Shown in pieces: positions 49,494 through 59,680 of a stretch of DNA of 64,000 bases; the stretch's first letter is position 1; each line of letters begins with the position of its first letter. A model generated the notes under the pieces. The model saw only the letters and a list, made by a program, of their open reading frames with translations, searched no databases and had not been told where the DNA came from. Both the position numbers and the translations under genes were made by a program. The DNA comes from Micractinium sp. NFX-FRZ (Eukaryota; Chlorophyta; Trebouxiophyceae; Chlorellales; Chlorellaceae): NCBI GenBank assembly GCA_029339195.1, contig JAPTJF010000355.1, forward strand, positions 1 through 64,000. Direction: 5' to 3'.

Positions 49494-51284
49494 ATGGCCC
49501 CGGACACCGCTCCCAAGCCCGCGGCAGCGCCCGCCAAGGCTGCAGGGCGTGAGACGCCGACGACGGCGCAGGCAAGCAAAGCGAGCAAGCAGTACCGGGG
49601 GCCGTCAAGCGCTGCCGTTTCCGCCTGCGTGTGTGGTACCTGGCTTCTGCTGCTGTTGCTGATTCTGTCCTTACTTTCAAGACGAGCCTGCACTCCAATG
49701 CACTGACCGCCTGCCCTGGCCCTCGCACCGTTCTGCCCCCCGCAGGTGGCACCACGCCGCACCAGCGGCAGCAGCGCTGCCGCACTCAGCTGGGAGAAGC
49801 AGCTGGAGGCGTATGTTCGCCCGCAGGGTGGCACCCCCAGCGCCCAGCGTTCCATACGCGCCCGCCTGGCTGATGCGGTGCGTGCAGCACCCACCTCGCC
49901 CGAGGCCTGGTGGGCGCTGCTGGCGGCAGAGGAGGCGGCGCTGGGCAACTCCACCGCCACGCTGGATAAGGCAACTGCTGCGGCGGCGGGCCGCGGCGGC
50001 ATTGCGCTCTTTGACCTCTATCACACCGCCACGAAATCGGTGCCCCGCCAGGGCAACTACTCTAATGAAGCCTTCATCCGCATCTGGCTGGGCTTTGCGC
50101 GCCAGCAGTGGTGAGCGCAGGCGGATGGGTGGATGAGCACGTGCTCGGCAGGTGCATGCCTGCCAGCAGAGGCATTTGGCCGCCATGCATGTGAACAACA
50201 ACAGAAGAAGGGCAACGGCAGGTGGCACTGGAATCGCTGTGCTGGGTGCTGCTGGTTCTCCCTGCCCCGCCTACACCTGCCTTATCATGCTGGCTGCCCT
50301 GTGGCCTGCTGCAGGGTGCGCAACGCAGACGATGCGCGTGACGTGTTCAAGATGCTGAAGAGCCAGCACATTGGCGACACCTCTGCGGCGCTCTACTATG
50401 AGTGGGCCGCACTGGAGCTGGCGGGCGGCAACCAGTTCAAGGCTTTGGGGGTGCTGTCCAAGGGGCTCAAGGAGCAGGCGCAGCCAGCCAGGTGCGGTGA
50501 CTAGCCAGGGGTCATGCATTGTCGGAGTGCGTCGTAAGATGCGCTGATAGTTTCATGGCAGCCAGTGCTGCATCCAGCTGCCCGAACCGCTGCCGGTGCG
50601 CATCAGCCCTTGTGATGATAGCCCTCTCCTGCTTCCTGCGCGGCTCCCTGCATGCAGCCTGCTGGAGCAGACGCAGGCAGATGTGCAGGCCGGCAAGTTT
50701 GTGTACCAGGCGCCCTGGGCCCAGCAGCAGCAGCAGCAGCAGCAGCAGGGGGATCAGCAGGCTGCGGCAGCCTCCAACAAGACGGGCCACTCTGTTGCCA
50801 GCAGCTTGGGTGCGACCTTCTTCACACCTGGGGTGCCTGACGAGCGGCGCAACCACTCTGCGACGCCCACACTGGTGAGGGGATTGTATACTGTGCGACG
50901 GGGCAAGCCTGTGCCAGACCATCGTGACAGGAGCATGCAGCATGGAATGCAAAGCCTCCGTCCCATTAGGAATATTGCCATTGGGCTGGCAATCTTGAGC
51001 CTGCCAATGCTGCTGCTCTTGCTGCTGCTGCTGCCCATACTGATTGGATTGCCTCATCCCTGCTGCAGGACATGACTGGCCCACCCGCTGGCGGCACCAC
51101 CGACACTCTGGTCATCAACCGTGGTGGCGCGGCGCCCACTGCTGGGCGGCAGGGCGGCAGCAACCTGGCGCCGCGGCCCGCCGATTCTGGCCGGGCGGCA
51201 GGCGGCGGCAGCGGTGACACAGAGACAGTTGTGCTGGGGGCCGTGGCTGCTGGCAAGCCAACAGCAGCAGCGCTTGCAGCCAGC

Positions 51285-51319
<35 letters not shown>

Positions 51320-54300
51320 CACGGCTGGCCTCACAGACCAGCTCAACCACCGCACCAGCCACACCATTCACAGCGGCTCCACAATAGGCAGCGATGACCC
51401 CACTGCCACAATGCCCATGAAGACCCCTGCGGCAGCGGGCCTCAGCCACCGCTCCGGCGGCAGCACTGGCAGCATTGGCGAGGAGGCCACTGTGTGCTTG
51501 CGCAAGCCTGGCAGCAGTGGCGCTGGCTCGGCAGGCGCCGACGGTGGGGCCGGCGGCAACAGCAGCGGCAGCGATGACACGCTGGTCATCAACCGCAGCG
51601 CCCGCCTGAGGAGCACGATTGGCAGCGCAGGCCCTAAGGACGCAACAGGCAGCACAGCAGCTGGGTCCAAGGACCAGTGCCAGCAGGGTCTGCTGAAGCC
51701 TCGGCGCCTGGGGGTGCTGGGCAAGGCCCAGCGGGTTGTTCCCGGCTCGGTGGGCCGGCCCCCGCTGGTACCGGCCGCACAAGCAGAGCCGGCAGATGCA
51801 GCCGCGGAGGACAGTGCAGCAGCGGCGGCTGCAGCAGATGCCAACCGCAAGCGCAAAGCTGAGATGGAGGCAGCGCAGTCTCCCAAGCCGATGCTCAGCG
51901 TGGGCGAGGGCAAGCGGCGGCAGTCGCCAGGCGCCGAGGCAGCAGAGGTGAGCGATGGGGGTGCAGAGCGCTTTGCTGCACCAGTGCTGTTTGGATGTGC
52001 CACATGCATGTGTGCAGCTGCACGTAAGCTTGAGGTGCTGCTTTAATCTTTGGGCGTGGTGCTTGGATGTGCAAGCTTGACGGGAGCCAGCTCATGCTCA
52101 CCACTCTTCCTCTGCAGGCCAAGCCTAGCCGCCTGGCTGGCGCTGAGGCAGCAGCGGCGGCACGTCCGTCAGAACGGCAGCTGCCGCCGGTGCCGCGCTT
52201 TGATGAGCAGCGCCCGGCACCAGCTGCTGCCACAGCGGCACCAACCGCCTCAGGCAAAACAGCTGCAGGGGATGCCGCCCCTGCGTCGGCATCGGCTCGG
52301 CCCCCGCTGGCTGCAGTTCCAGGCAGCCGTGCCGCCTCTGGCAGCCGCCTGCCAGTGCCGCCCCCTGCAGGCAGGCAGCAGGTGGTGCTGCGGGACGGCA
52401 GTGCTGCCAGCCGAGGCAGGCAGGCTGAGGATGATGTAAGGGAGGAGGATGAGACGGCGCCGGTGGTGATGACCAAGCTGGCGCAGCGGGTGCAGCGCGG
52501 ACGGCAGAGCCTCGCACCCTCCAAGGCAAGGCGGGCGGGCCTGCTCTTCCCCACCCTGATGCTGTTGTTGCCGCTTACATCGCTCCCTGATCCGCTGTCT
52601 TCAATCTGCTGTCTCGGTTGCCAATGCTTGCTCAGCTCCCAATCTGATGCCTCCCCAACGCATGCTGCAGATTGTGCTGGGCGGCGACGGCAGCCTGCTG
52701 CACAGCGGTGTCGGCACACCAGGCCCCAGCGTGGACGACGACGATGCACCCACGCTGCCTGTGGCACGCCCTGCCGGGCTGGCTGCAACAGCTGCACAGT
52801 CAGAGGATGCCGACGCCACTCGCCCACTGGTGCGGGGCGCTCCCAGCGGCAGCCGGGCCGCCTCGCCGCCTCCCGCCCGCGCAGCCGGACCGCGCGTGCA
52901 GATAGACGGCTCTGGCAACGTAAATGTCACACGGGCAGGCGCTGCCAGCATCAAGCCGCTCCCGGTTCCGCCGGCCCCACCACCTGCACTGTCAGAGTCT
53001 GGCGTGGCACCCAGACCCTCAGCAGCGCCTACACCGCGGGTGCCCATGGGCCCGCCGCCCCCCAAGCAGACGCGACCTGCTGCGGCCATGCCGGCACCAG
53101 CTCCGTTGCAGCAGCAGCAGCAGCAGGCAGCACGCCCGGGGCGGCGTGTGGTGGAGGATGAGAACACAGTGACTGTGAAGGTGAGCACAACGTGGGGAGG
53201 CCAGCGGGCCAGGGGAGGCCAGCAGGGGATGGCAGGGTGTGCCAAGCCCAGCCTTGTACACACCATCTGTGCATCCTCGCACCCTTGTTCTGCGTGCTCG
53301 GCACATTTTGTGCTGCCCTCACAACCCTTCAATCCCCCATCCCACCCTCGCCCACCCCCTGCAGGACATCACGTACACCAAGCTGGAGTGTGTGGGCCGC
53401 GGCGGCAGCTCCAAAGTGTACAAGGTCATGGCGCCCAACCGCAAGATCTTTGCACTCAAGCGCATCCGCCTGCAGGTGGGTTTGTAAGAAGGGGCGGCAG
53501 GGAGTGGAGGGAAGGGGGCTTCATTGCAATGTGCAATTCAGCGTGTGATGCATTTGGACACGCAGTTGGTGCTCTGTCTGGCCGTTGGTTTGCCAAGCCT
53601 GCCTGCCCCTCCCAACATGCCTGCCGGCCTGATTGCAAGGCGCACACGCTGGCATTGCTGCGCCCCTTCTGAGCTCTCTTTCCTGCACATATCCTCCTCT
53701 CCGGTGGTGGCGTGGTGTATTCTGTGGTGCAGGGGCGCGACGCCGAGGCAGCCAGCGGGTTCCTGGACGAGATCAAGCTGCTCAACTGCCTGGAGGGGCG
53801 CTCCAACATCATCCAGCTCATCGACTCTGAGGTGTGTGGGATGCAGAGATGGGAGGTGGAAGGTGGGTTCGGAGACAGCCCCGGTCAGGCGGGTGAAGGC
53901 TGCAGTAGTCGGGTCAGCCAGGCCAGCATACATCTGGCCTGCAAGCATGTGGATGGCCATTGGCTGCTCCTGGCTGCACCATCCTTCGTCATCCGTGTCG
54001 CCCTTCCTGCAAATGCGCCCGCCTGCTTGCGATTTCACACGCCAGCGAGGGTACGATGAACGCAGTGTGTTGAGTGGGTGCATTATCTGGACTGGAAACC
54101 CCTGAAACATGTGTGTCCCTTCCTTGGCCTGCCCGCAGGTGCACCGCAGTGAGGGTCTGATCTACATGGTGCTGGAGTTTGGTGACATCGATCTGGCGCG
54201 CCTGCTGCAGGTAGGCCTGACTTGTAGGGCAGGTTAGGTGGGGGGGTATGCGGAAGGGCAGGGTGGAAAGTGCGGGCGATGGGCTGTGGCCACATGTGGC

Positions 54301-57300
54301 CCGTGGGAGCAGGGACTGCCTGGACACAGCAGGTGGGAAGAAGAGAGAGGCTGGCCTGTGGCAGTTAGGCCAGGAGTCCGCCCTTTCACCCCCGACTGCA
54401 CTCTTTCTGTCCGCCACTGTTGCTGCTGCAGAAGCATGAGAAGACGCGGCGCGAGCTGCGGGGGCAGGCGGTGGAAGAGATTGACGAGAACTTCATCCGC
54501 CTGTACTGGGAGCAGATGCTGCAGGTGCGGGCTGCTGTGATTGCGGGGCAAGGCTTTGCGGTTGCTGTTATGGGTCGTGGAAAGGGCAGAACGCAGTTGG
54601 GGTCTGATTGGGGCAGTTGTTGAGGCAGGCAGCTCAGCTTTGGACAACAACAAGCAAGGCCCACGCCGCGCTGGATACCTTTCAGCAGATGCCATCCCGC
54701 CCAGCATGCTCCCTCACTCTCCCCCCTGCCTGCCCCGCCTGCAGACACCATCCCTCGCAAGCGTGCCTCGCACTCCAGCTCCCCCCGTTCTGCACTCGAT
54801 ATCAACCATGCCACTGCTTGCTGTTCACTTATATTGCTCTCCTGGCCCGCAGGCGGTTGACACCATCCACCGCGAGCGCATCGTGCACTCCGACCTCAAG
54901 CCCGCCAACTTCTTGGTGGTGGAGGGGCAGCTGAAGCTGATCGACTTTGGCATCGCAAAGGCCATACAGTCGGGTGCGGGGTGGGGCGGGGCGGCGTGGT
55001 GGGATGGTGGTGGGCTGGCGCGGCCGGGGGTGTTGGGCTGCTGCAGTTGGGGCTGGGAAAGGACAAGGAGGGAGCCTGGGTACTGTTGTGAGGAAGCTGT
55101 TGGTGTATACCTGACCTGCCACCAGCTCAGGTCCCGCCGCACTTGTGAGCGCCCTGCTGCACACACATCTTCTCCCCCTTGCCCACGCCCTTTTCGCTGC
55201 AGACACCACCTCCATTGCACGTGAGAGCCAGGTGGGCACGCTGAACTACATGAGCCCTGAGGCCATCCTGGGAGGGCAGAACAACATCCGCGGCGGGCCG
55301 CCTATGAAGGTAATGGAGGAGGGGTGCTGTGAGAGCTGCTGTGAGGGCACCAACTCCCAGCGGGGCGGGGGCCGGGGTTGCATGCATGCCGCCAGGGAAC
55401 GGTGCGGCCAGAGGCCACCGTCGCTGCTGCTGCTGGCTGCAAGAACCGCACCTAGCACGTGTGACACACCACCTGCTCTGTCCGGAGCCCCAGTGCTACC
55501 GTGCCCACGTGCCTGCCTCAAGTGTGGTCTCCTGCTGGCCCTGGGCTGCAGGTGGGGCGCGCCTCTGACATCTGGTCCCTGGGCTGCATCCTGTACCAGA
55601 TGGTGTATGGCCACACACCCTTCAGGTGAGCAGCACTGCATGTGGGGGGCATCTGGGGCGCCGGGACTGTGGCAGGGGAGACAGAAGGGGCCTCGGCTGT
55701 GCCTTCCTGTGTGGCTCACCACCAGACAAACCACTCGGGCACTGTTCTTTCGTTCTGGACGCACACAGTACTACCTGCACACAGTACTACCTGCACTCTC
55801 TCCTTTCCCCTCTGCAGCCACCTGCCCTTCATCCAGAAGATGCACGCCATCATCGACTCCAACCACCGCGTGGCCTTCCCCCCCCTGGCCAACGCCCCCC
55901 TGCTGGACGTCATCCAGCGCTGCCTGGACCGCAACCCGCGCTCACGCATCTCCATGCAGGTGGGTGGGTGGGGGGGGGCAGGGCATTGCAGGGCAGGGCA
56001 GGTGGTTGGCAGGGTGGGCTTTGAGTGGCGGGACAGCGGCAGGCTGTCCCCGTCGTCTCCGCAAGGCGAATGCAGATCAGGCGGCCCTCCTCCCAATCAA
56101 CTCGTTTTCCTCCCCTGTCCCTGCCTGTCGCCCTCCCTTGCCCCGTCCCCGTCTCCCCAAGGGCTGCTGGACCTCTTGTTACTTCAGCCGTTTGTGCTCC
56201 CCCACCTTACCCAATCTCCTCTGCGGGGGCTTCCCCTCCCTGCCTCCTCAGGAGCTGCTGGAGCACCCGTTCCTGCGCCCCACAGCGCCCGTGGCGGCCC
56301 CCGCCCCCGCCCCTGCCAAGAATGGCTCCTCTGTGGAGCTGTCGCGCGAGCAGCTGACCAAGCTGCTGCAGCAAGTGGCGGCAGCGGGGGTGTCGGGCTC
56401 AGATGTGGGCCAGCTGTCGGACCAGCTGTTCAAACAGCTGTCCAGTGGGCTGAGCCCGGACTTGGTCAGCCGCAAGGTGGCAGCGGCAGAGGCACGGCAG
56501 GCGGCGCCCCAACAGCAGCAGCAGCAGCAGCAGCAGCAGGCCAGGGCACCAGCACCGCCGGCGCAGCAGCGGCCGGCAGGGTCTGTGGCTGCCGCGGCGG
56601 CGCAGACCGCGGCCGCCTGGGCGGGCCAGCAGGCCGAGGCGGTAGCGGCACTGGAGTCGCGCCGACGTGCAGCGCCCGCCGCTGCAGCTGGCGGCAGCAG
56701 CGGTGGCCGAGCGGCCCTCATGCCCATCAGCCAGTCTGCGATTGCCCAGCAGGCGGCAGCGCTGCGCAAAGTGGAGCCTGCACAGAAGCAGGCGCCAGCG
56801 GCGCGGCAGCCACAGAGCGGGCTGGAGGCAGCCCTGCGGAAAGGTGGGTGGGCATGTGGGGTGGGTGGGTGGCTGAAGCGCAGCTGGAGCATGCGTCCTA
56901 ACTGACGCGCAGTACACCTGGCAGGACTGTATCAGTAGGAGCAGGTGAAGGTATCTCCAGCTGTGGTGAATGGGTCAGCAGGCCGCAGAGATGCCTGCCC
57001 TCGTCCTCTCTCGCTGGCACTGAAAGTGTGGTGCCACCGCTCTCCTCCTGCCTTCCGGGCGTCCTCCCTGCAGGCCTGGAGCGCTTCAAGTTTGAGGACT
57101 CCACCTCCCCTGGGGAGGAGGGCAACACAACTGGTGAGAGGGCGGTCTGCCTGTCAAGAGACGAGCCCTGCACGCGCCAGCCTGTCTAGGGTCCAGCCCC
57201 CAGTTCCTTTGGCGTGGCTGTAGGCATAACCTGTATGCACAAACGAATGCAGCATGCAGCAGTGTGCCCGCTGACCTGCCCGTGCACCGGCCCACCTCTG

Positions 57301-57329
57301 TGCATGCAGGCGGCTTTGGCGACATGTGA
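49494..57329 (+). CDS. MPS1: Dual-specificity spindle-checkpoint kinase Mps1/TTK
   Basis: This is the kinetochore kinase that starts spindle-checkpoint signalling. Eighteen exons fit; exon 1 (49494 to about 49628) is the least certain. Exons 2-3 encode a TPR-like N-terminal region ([41 protein letters not shown]) as in Mps1, Bub1 and BubR1. A long disordered linker with poly-Gln and repeated TLVINR motifs follows. The kinase domain (53365 to about 56280) has the Gly loop [12 protein letters not shown], catalytic Lys in FALKRIRLQ, Glu in FLDEIKLL, catalytic loop [23 protein letters not shown], activation segment [16 protein letters not shown] and [20 protein letters not shown]. The HSD in place of HRD and the VGT-x-NYM segment are typical of Mps1. 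A C-terminal Ala/Gln-rich tail of about 225 residues ends [25 protein letters not shown] at the TGA at 57327-57329. The intron after 52525 uses a GC donor. Confidence 0.92.
51284..51320 (+). repeat. CAG run encoding poly-Gln in MPS1
   Basis: Eleven consecutive CAG codons, preceded by CAA, in the linker exon give about 12 Gln. Shorter CAG runs occur at about 50722-50748, 53109-53127 and 56512-56540 in the same gene. Confidence 0.85.
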
Positions 57330-57682
57330 GCAGGGACACGGCATTGCAAAGTGCCGCAGTTACTGCCCGCTCCGTGGCCCGCCCTGCTTGCCAGCCAGCC
57401 GGGGGCGCGCCGGGAACGCACGGCTGCTCTGACCCAGCAGGCAGGGAGGCCACGCCCCTCTGGGTGGTCGGCCAATCTGTTATACATCTAGTGTACACAA
57501 GAAAGCAACATGCCAGTGTGAGGTTTGTAACAATGCACCGCTGAACATAGGTTGAATGCCTTGAGAATCAGCAGAGGGCAAGGTTGGGAACCAAGAGAAA
57601 CTGTGGTTCAACTGCGATGGGGTTGAAGAAGAGCAGGCACGATGGTGCGACAAGAGGAGGAGGAGGAGGGCACCTGCTGCCT
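57330..57682. other. Convergent 3' flanks of the MPS1 and F-box-like genes
   Basis: A 353-bp spacer between two converging stops. It contains TGTAA at 57526-57530 on the plus strand. The composition drops in GC near 57480-57620. No exon seen. Confidence 0.45.
57526..57530 (+). terminator. Putative TGTAA polyadenylation signal of MPS1
   Basis: About 197 bp after the MPS1 stop, in the context aggtttgtaacaatgc. Positional support only. Confidence 0.4.
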
Positions 57683-59075
57683 CTATCCTGGGCCAGCTGG
57701 AGCGTCGTCAGCCACGAGTCTCCTGAGCTGCAGCTGTGGCGCCCGCCGCTGCATCGCTTCATCGACGTGCCGCCCCAGCTGCACGCTCCACCTGCTGCTG
57801 TGCGTGGCCAGCAGGCGTGCCAGGTGGCTCAGCTCCAGCTCAAGAGGAGCCACGTTGGCCTCCTCAAACACCAGGCACCCGCTGGCAGCTTCCAGCGTGA
57901 GGCAGGCCAGGCCTGCAGGGCGGGGCAGGGCGGGTCATGGGGTGGGGAGGTGACAGGTGGGTGATTGATTAGGAGCAGGCGTATGCGGAAGGCACCTGCA
58001 GGTGGGACTTCTTGCCAATCAACGCCGGCTGCTGCTGACAGCAGCTGCTCCTCCCCCTGCTTCAGAACACACCGAAACGAGCCAGCCAGGCTCGCTGCGC
58101 CCCTCCTCGCTGCACCTGCGTCTCTCCCTCATTCTCGCCATGACCTGCTCACCCCTCACCTGCCGCTTCTGCCGCCGCCAACAGGCGGTCTGCCACAGAG
58201 GCGCCAGGAGCCGGCGGCAGCACCACTCTGTCCACCTCCACCAGTGCCAGCTCAGCAACCTGTGCTAGCTCGGCAACCGCAGCCAGGTCGGCCACGCCCA
58301 ACTCGAGCGTCAGCCGGCAAAGGTGCGGCAGGGGCTGCAGTGGTGCTAGGTTCATGGGTGCTAGGTGGCTCTTGCCGGCGGCGGAGCCAAAACCGGTCGA
58401 CTCGTAGTCTTCGGCAAGCCCCACAGCTGTCAGATTTGGAAAGGCTGACAGCAGGGGCGCCAAGCGCTCGGGCACGCCCGCCACGCTCGCCAGGCTGGCA
58501 CCGGAGCGCTGCTGGAAGGCGGGGCTGCCCAGAAGCGCCTCGCAGGCAGCGCCGCCGCCCGCTTCTGACCAGGTCAGCACCCGGAGGTCCAGAAAAGACA
58601 CTCTCAGCCGTTCCAAATGCTGCATGTTTACGGCAGCCGCACGCTGCACTGCAACCGACCAGGTGGCACACTCCGCCACCGCAGCCGCCAGCGCGGCCCG
58701 CCAGCGCCGGCACACTGCGGCCAGCTGGGCAAGCGCTGCCTGATCCAGGCGTGCCTGGGCTTCCAGGCTGCCCCCCCGGCTGAGGTAGCCAGGGAAGTGC
58801 AGGGTGGGGCGGTCCACAGCAAGCCACAGGATGGCCTGCAGCAGCGGCGGCGTCAGGCCCGCCCAGTCGGCTGCCTCTGCTGCCGCTGCTGCGGTTTCAG
58901 CCCTGTGCATTGCTGCCGTCGTGGCTGAAACAGGCTCGACGCCATCCATTCCGCGTGTTGCACACCTGCAGCGCTGGCTGTAGTTGTTCATGTGTGGGGA
59001 GGCGGAGAGGCGGTGGTGACGGCGGGTGGTGGCGGCAGTAGAAAAGCGGGGCGCTCTACGCAGCTGTCGACACAT
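57683..59075 (-). CDS. F-box-like leucine-rich protein
   Basis: Two exons (59075-58160 and 57912-57683) join as GCA-G with GC-CTG across a good GT-AG intron. The total is about 380 residues from the outermost ATG. In-frame ATGs at 58991 and 58949 are alternative starts, so the N-terminus is uncertain. An F-box-like segment lies near the start (DWAGLTPPLLQAILWLAVDR, then QLAAVCRRWRAAL), with the Leu/Pro pattern and terminal CRRWR that F-boxes show. After it come irregular leucine-rich stretches (HLERLRVSFLDLRVLTW, FPNLTAVGLAEDY, LPHLCRLTLELGVADLAAVA, QVAELALVEVDRVVL) that look like degenerate LRRs, the common substrate-binding partner of F-boxes in SCF ubiquitin ligases. The ligase role is inference, and no specific relative is recognised. 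The gene is divergent from the bestrophin gene. Confidence 0.6.
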
Positions 59076-59680
59076 CCGAGTGCACTTACTCTACGCTGCT
59101 GTAGCGGATGCAGCTTGTCTGCGGTGTTCCGCTGCTCACTCGGTTTCGGGCTTTGGAGCGAGCAGTTCAGTTGGCTCAGATGCTTGCTGCGGTATGTGAG
59201 TATCTTCTACGGTCTCAGAGCAACATAAAGGACGAAATGTGGGCGCAGCATACGTGTTTGTCGCCCCGCATGTTGAATTGCACTGCCAGGGTTTTCCACC
59301 GCGCCTGACGGCCCATTTCACGGCCCATTGTGCATGCGCGTGCGATTTGCTTACTACTACGGCCCTATCATATCCTGAGCACCAAAGGAGGCGTGCTTTG
59401 CGCAATTTTCGGCGGCGGTGCTTCCGAGTAGCCTGTAGCACGCACGGTGAGCGGCGCAGAGCATGTGTATTGCTGCTACAAACAGTTCCAATGCATTGGA
59501 GCACCGCAGCGCCCGCCGGCACCGCTGCCGCCACTGCCGCCACTGCTGCCGCCCGCCGCCGACTCTCTCGAACGTCCCCCTGCCCCTCGTTCCCCAGGGC
59601 AGCCGGTCGTTCCGCCACGTCAACCCTCAGCAGGTGCAGCGTTCCTTGCTTCCTCCAAACAAAAAAACAAGTAAAGCGGC
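59076..59680. promoter_or_regulatory. Divergent region between the F-box-like and bestrophin genes
   Basis: About 600 bp hold the two 5' flanks. The half near the bestrophin gene is Pro/Ala-codon-like, with open frames at 59447-59674 and 59463-59807, but neither joins the bestrophin frame without an undetected intron. An in-frame TAA lies at 59672-59674, just before the bestrophin ATG. Confidence 0.35.

Noticed and set aside
51368..52009. 213-codon minus-strand frame opposite the MPS1 linker
   Set aside because: Complement of a GC-rich Ala/Ser/Gly-coding exon. No domain and no splice structure.
55145..56905. 586-codon open frame through the end of the MPS1 kinase domain
   Set aside because: It reads through at least three introns; only parts coincide with true kinase exons. 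The spliced model restores all kinase motifs.
59447..59674. Possible plastid transit peptide exon for the bestrophin
   Set aside because: Same frame as the bestrophin but closed by TAA at 59672-59674 before the ATG, and no convincing donor/acceptor pair bypasses it.
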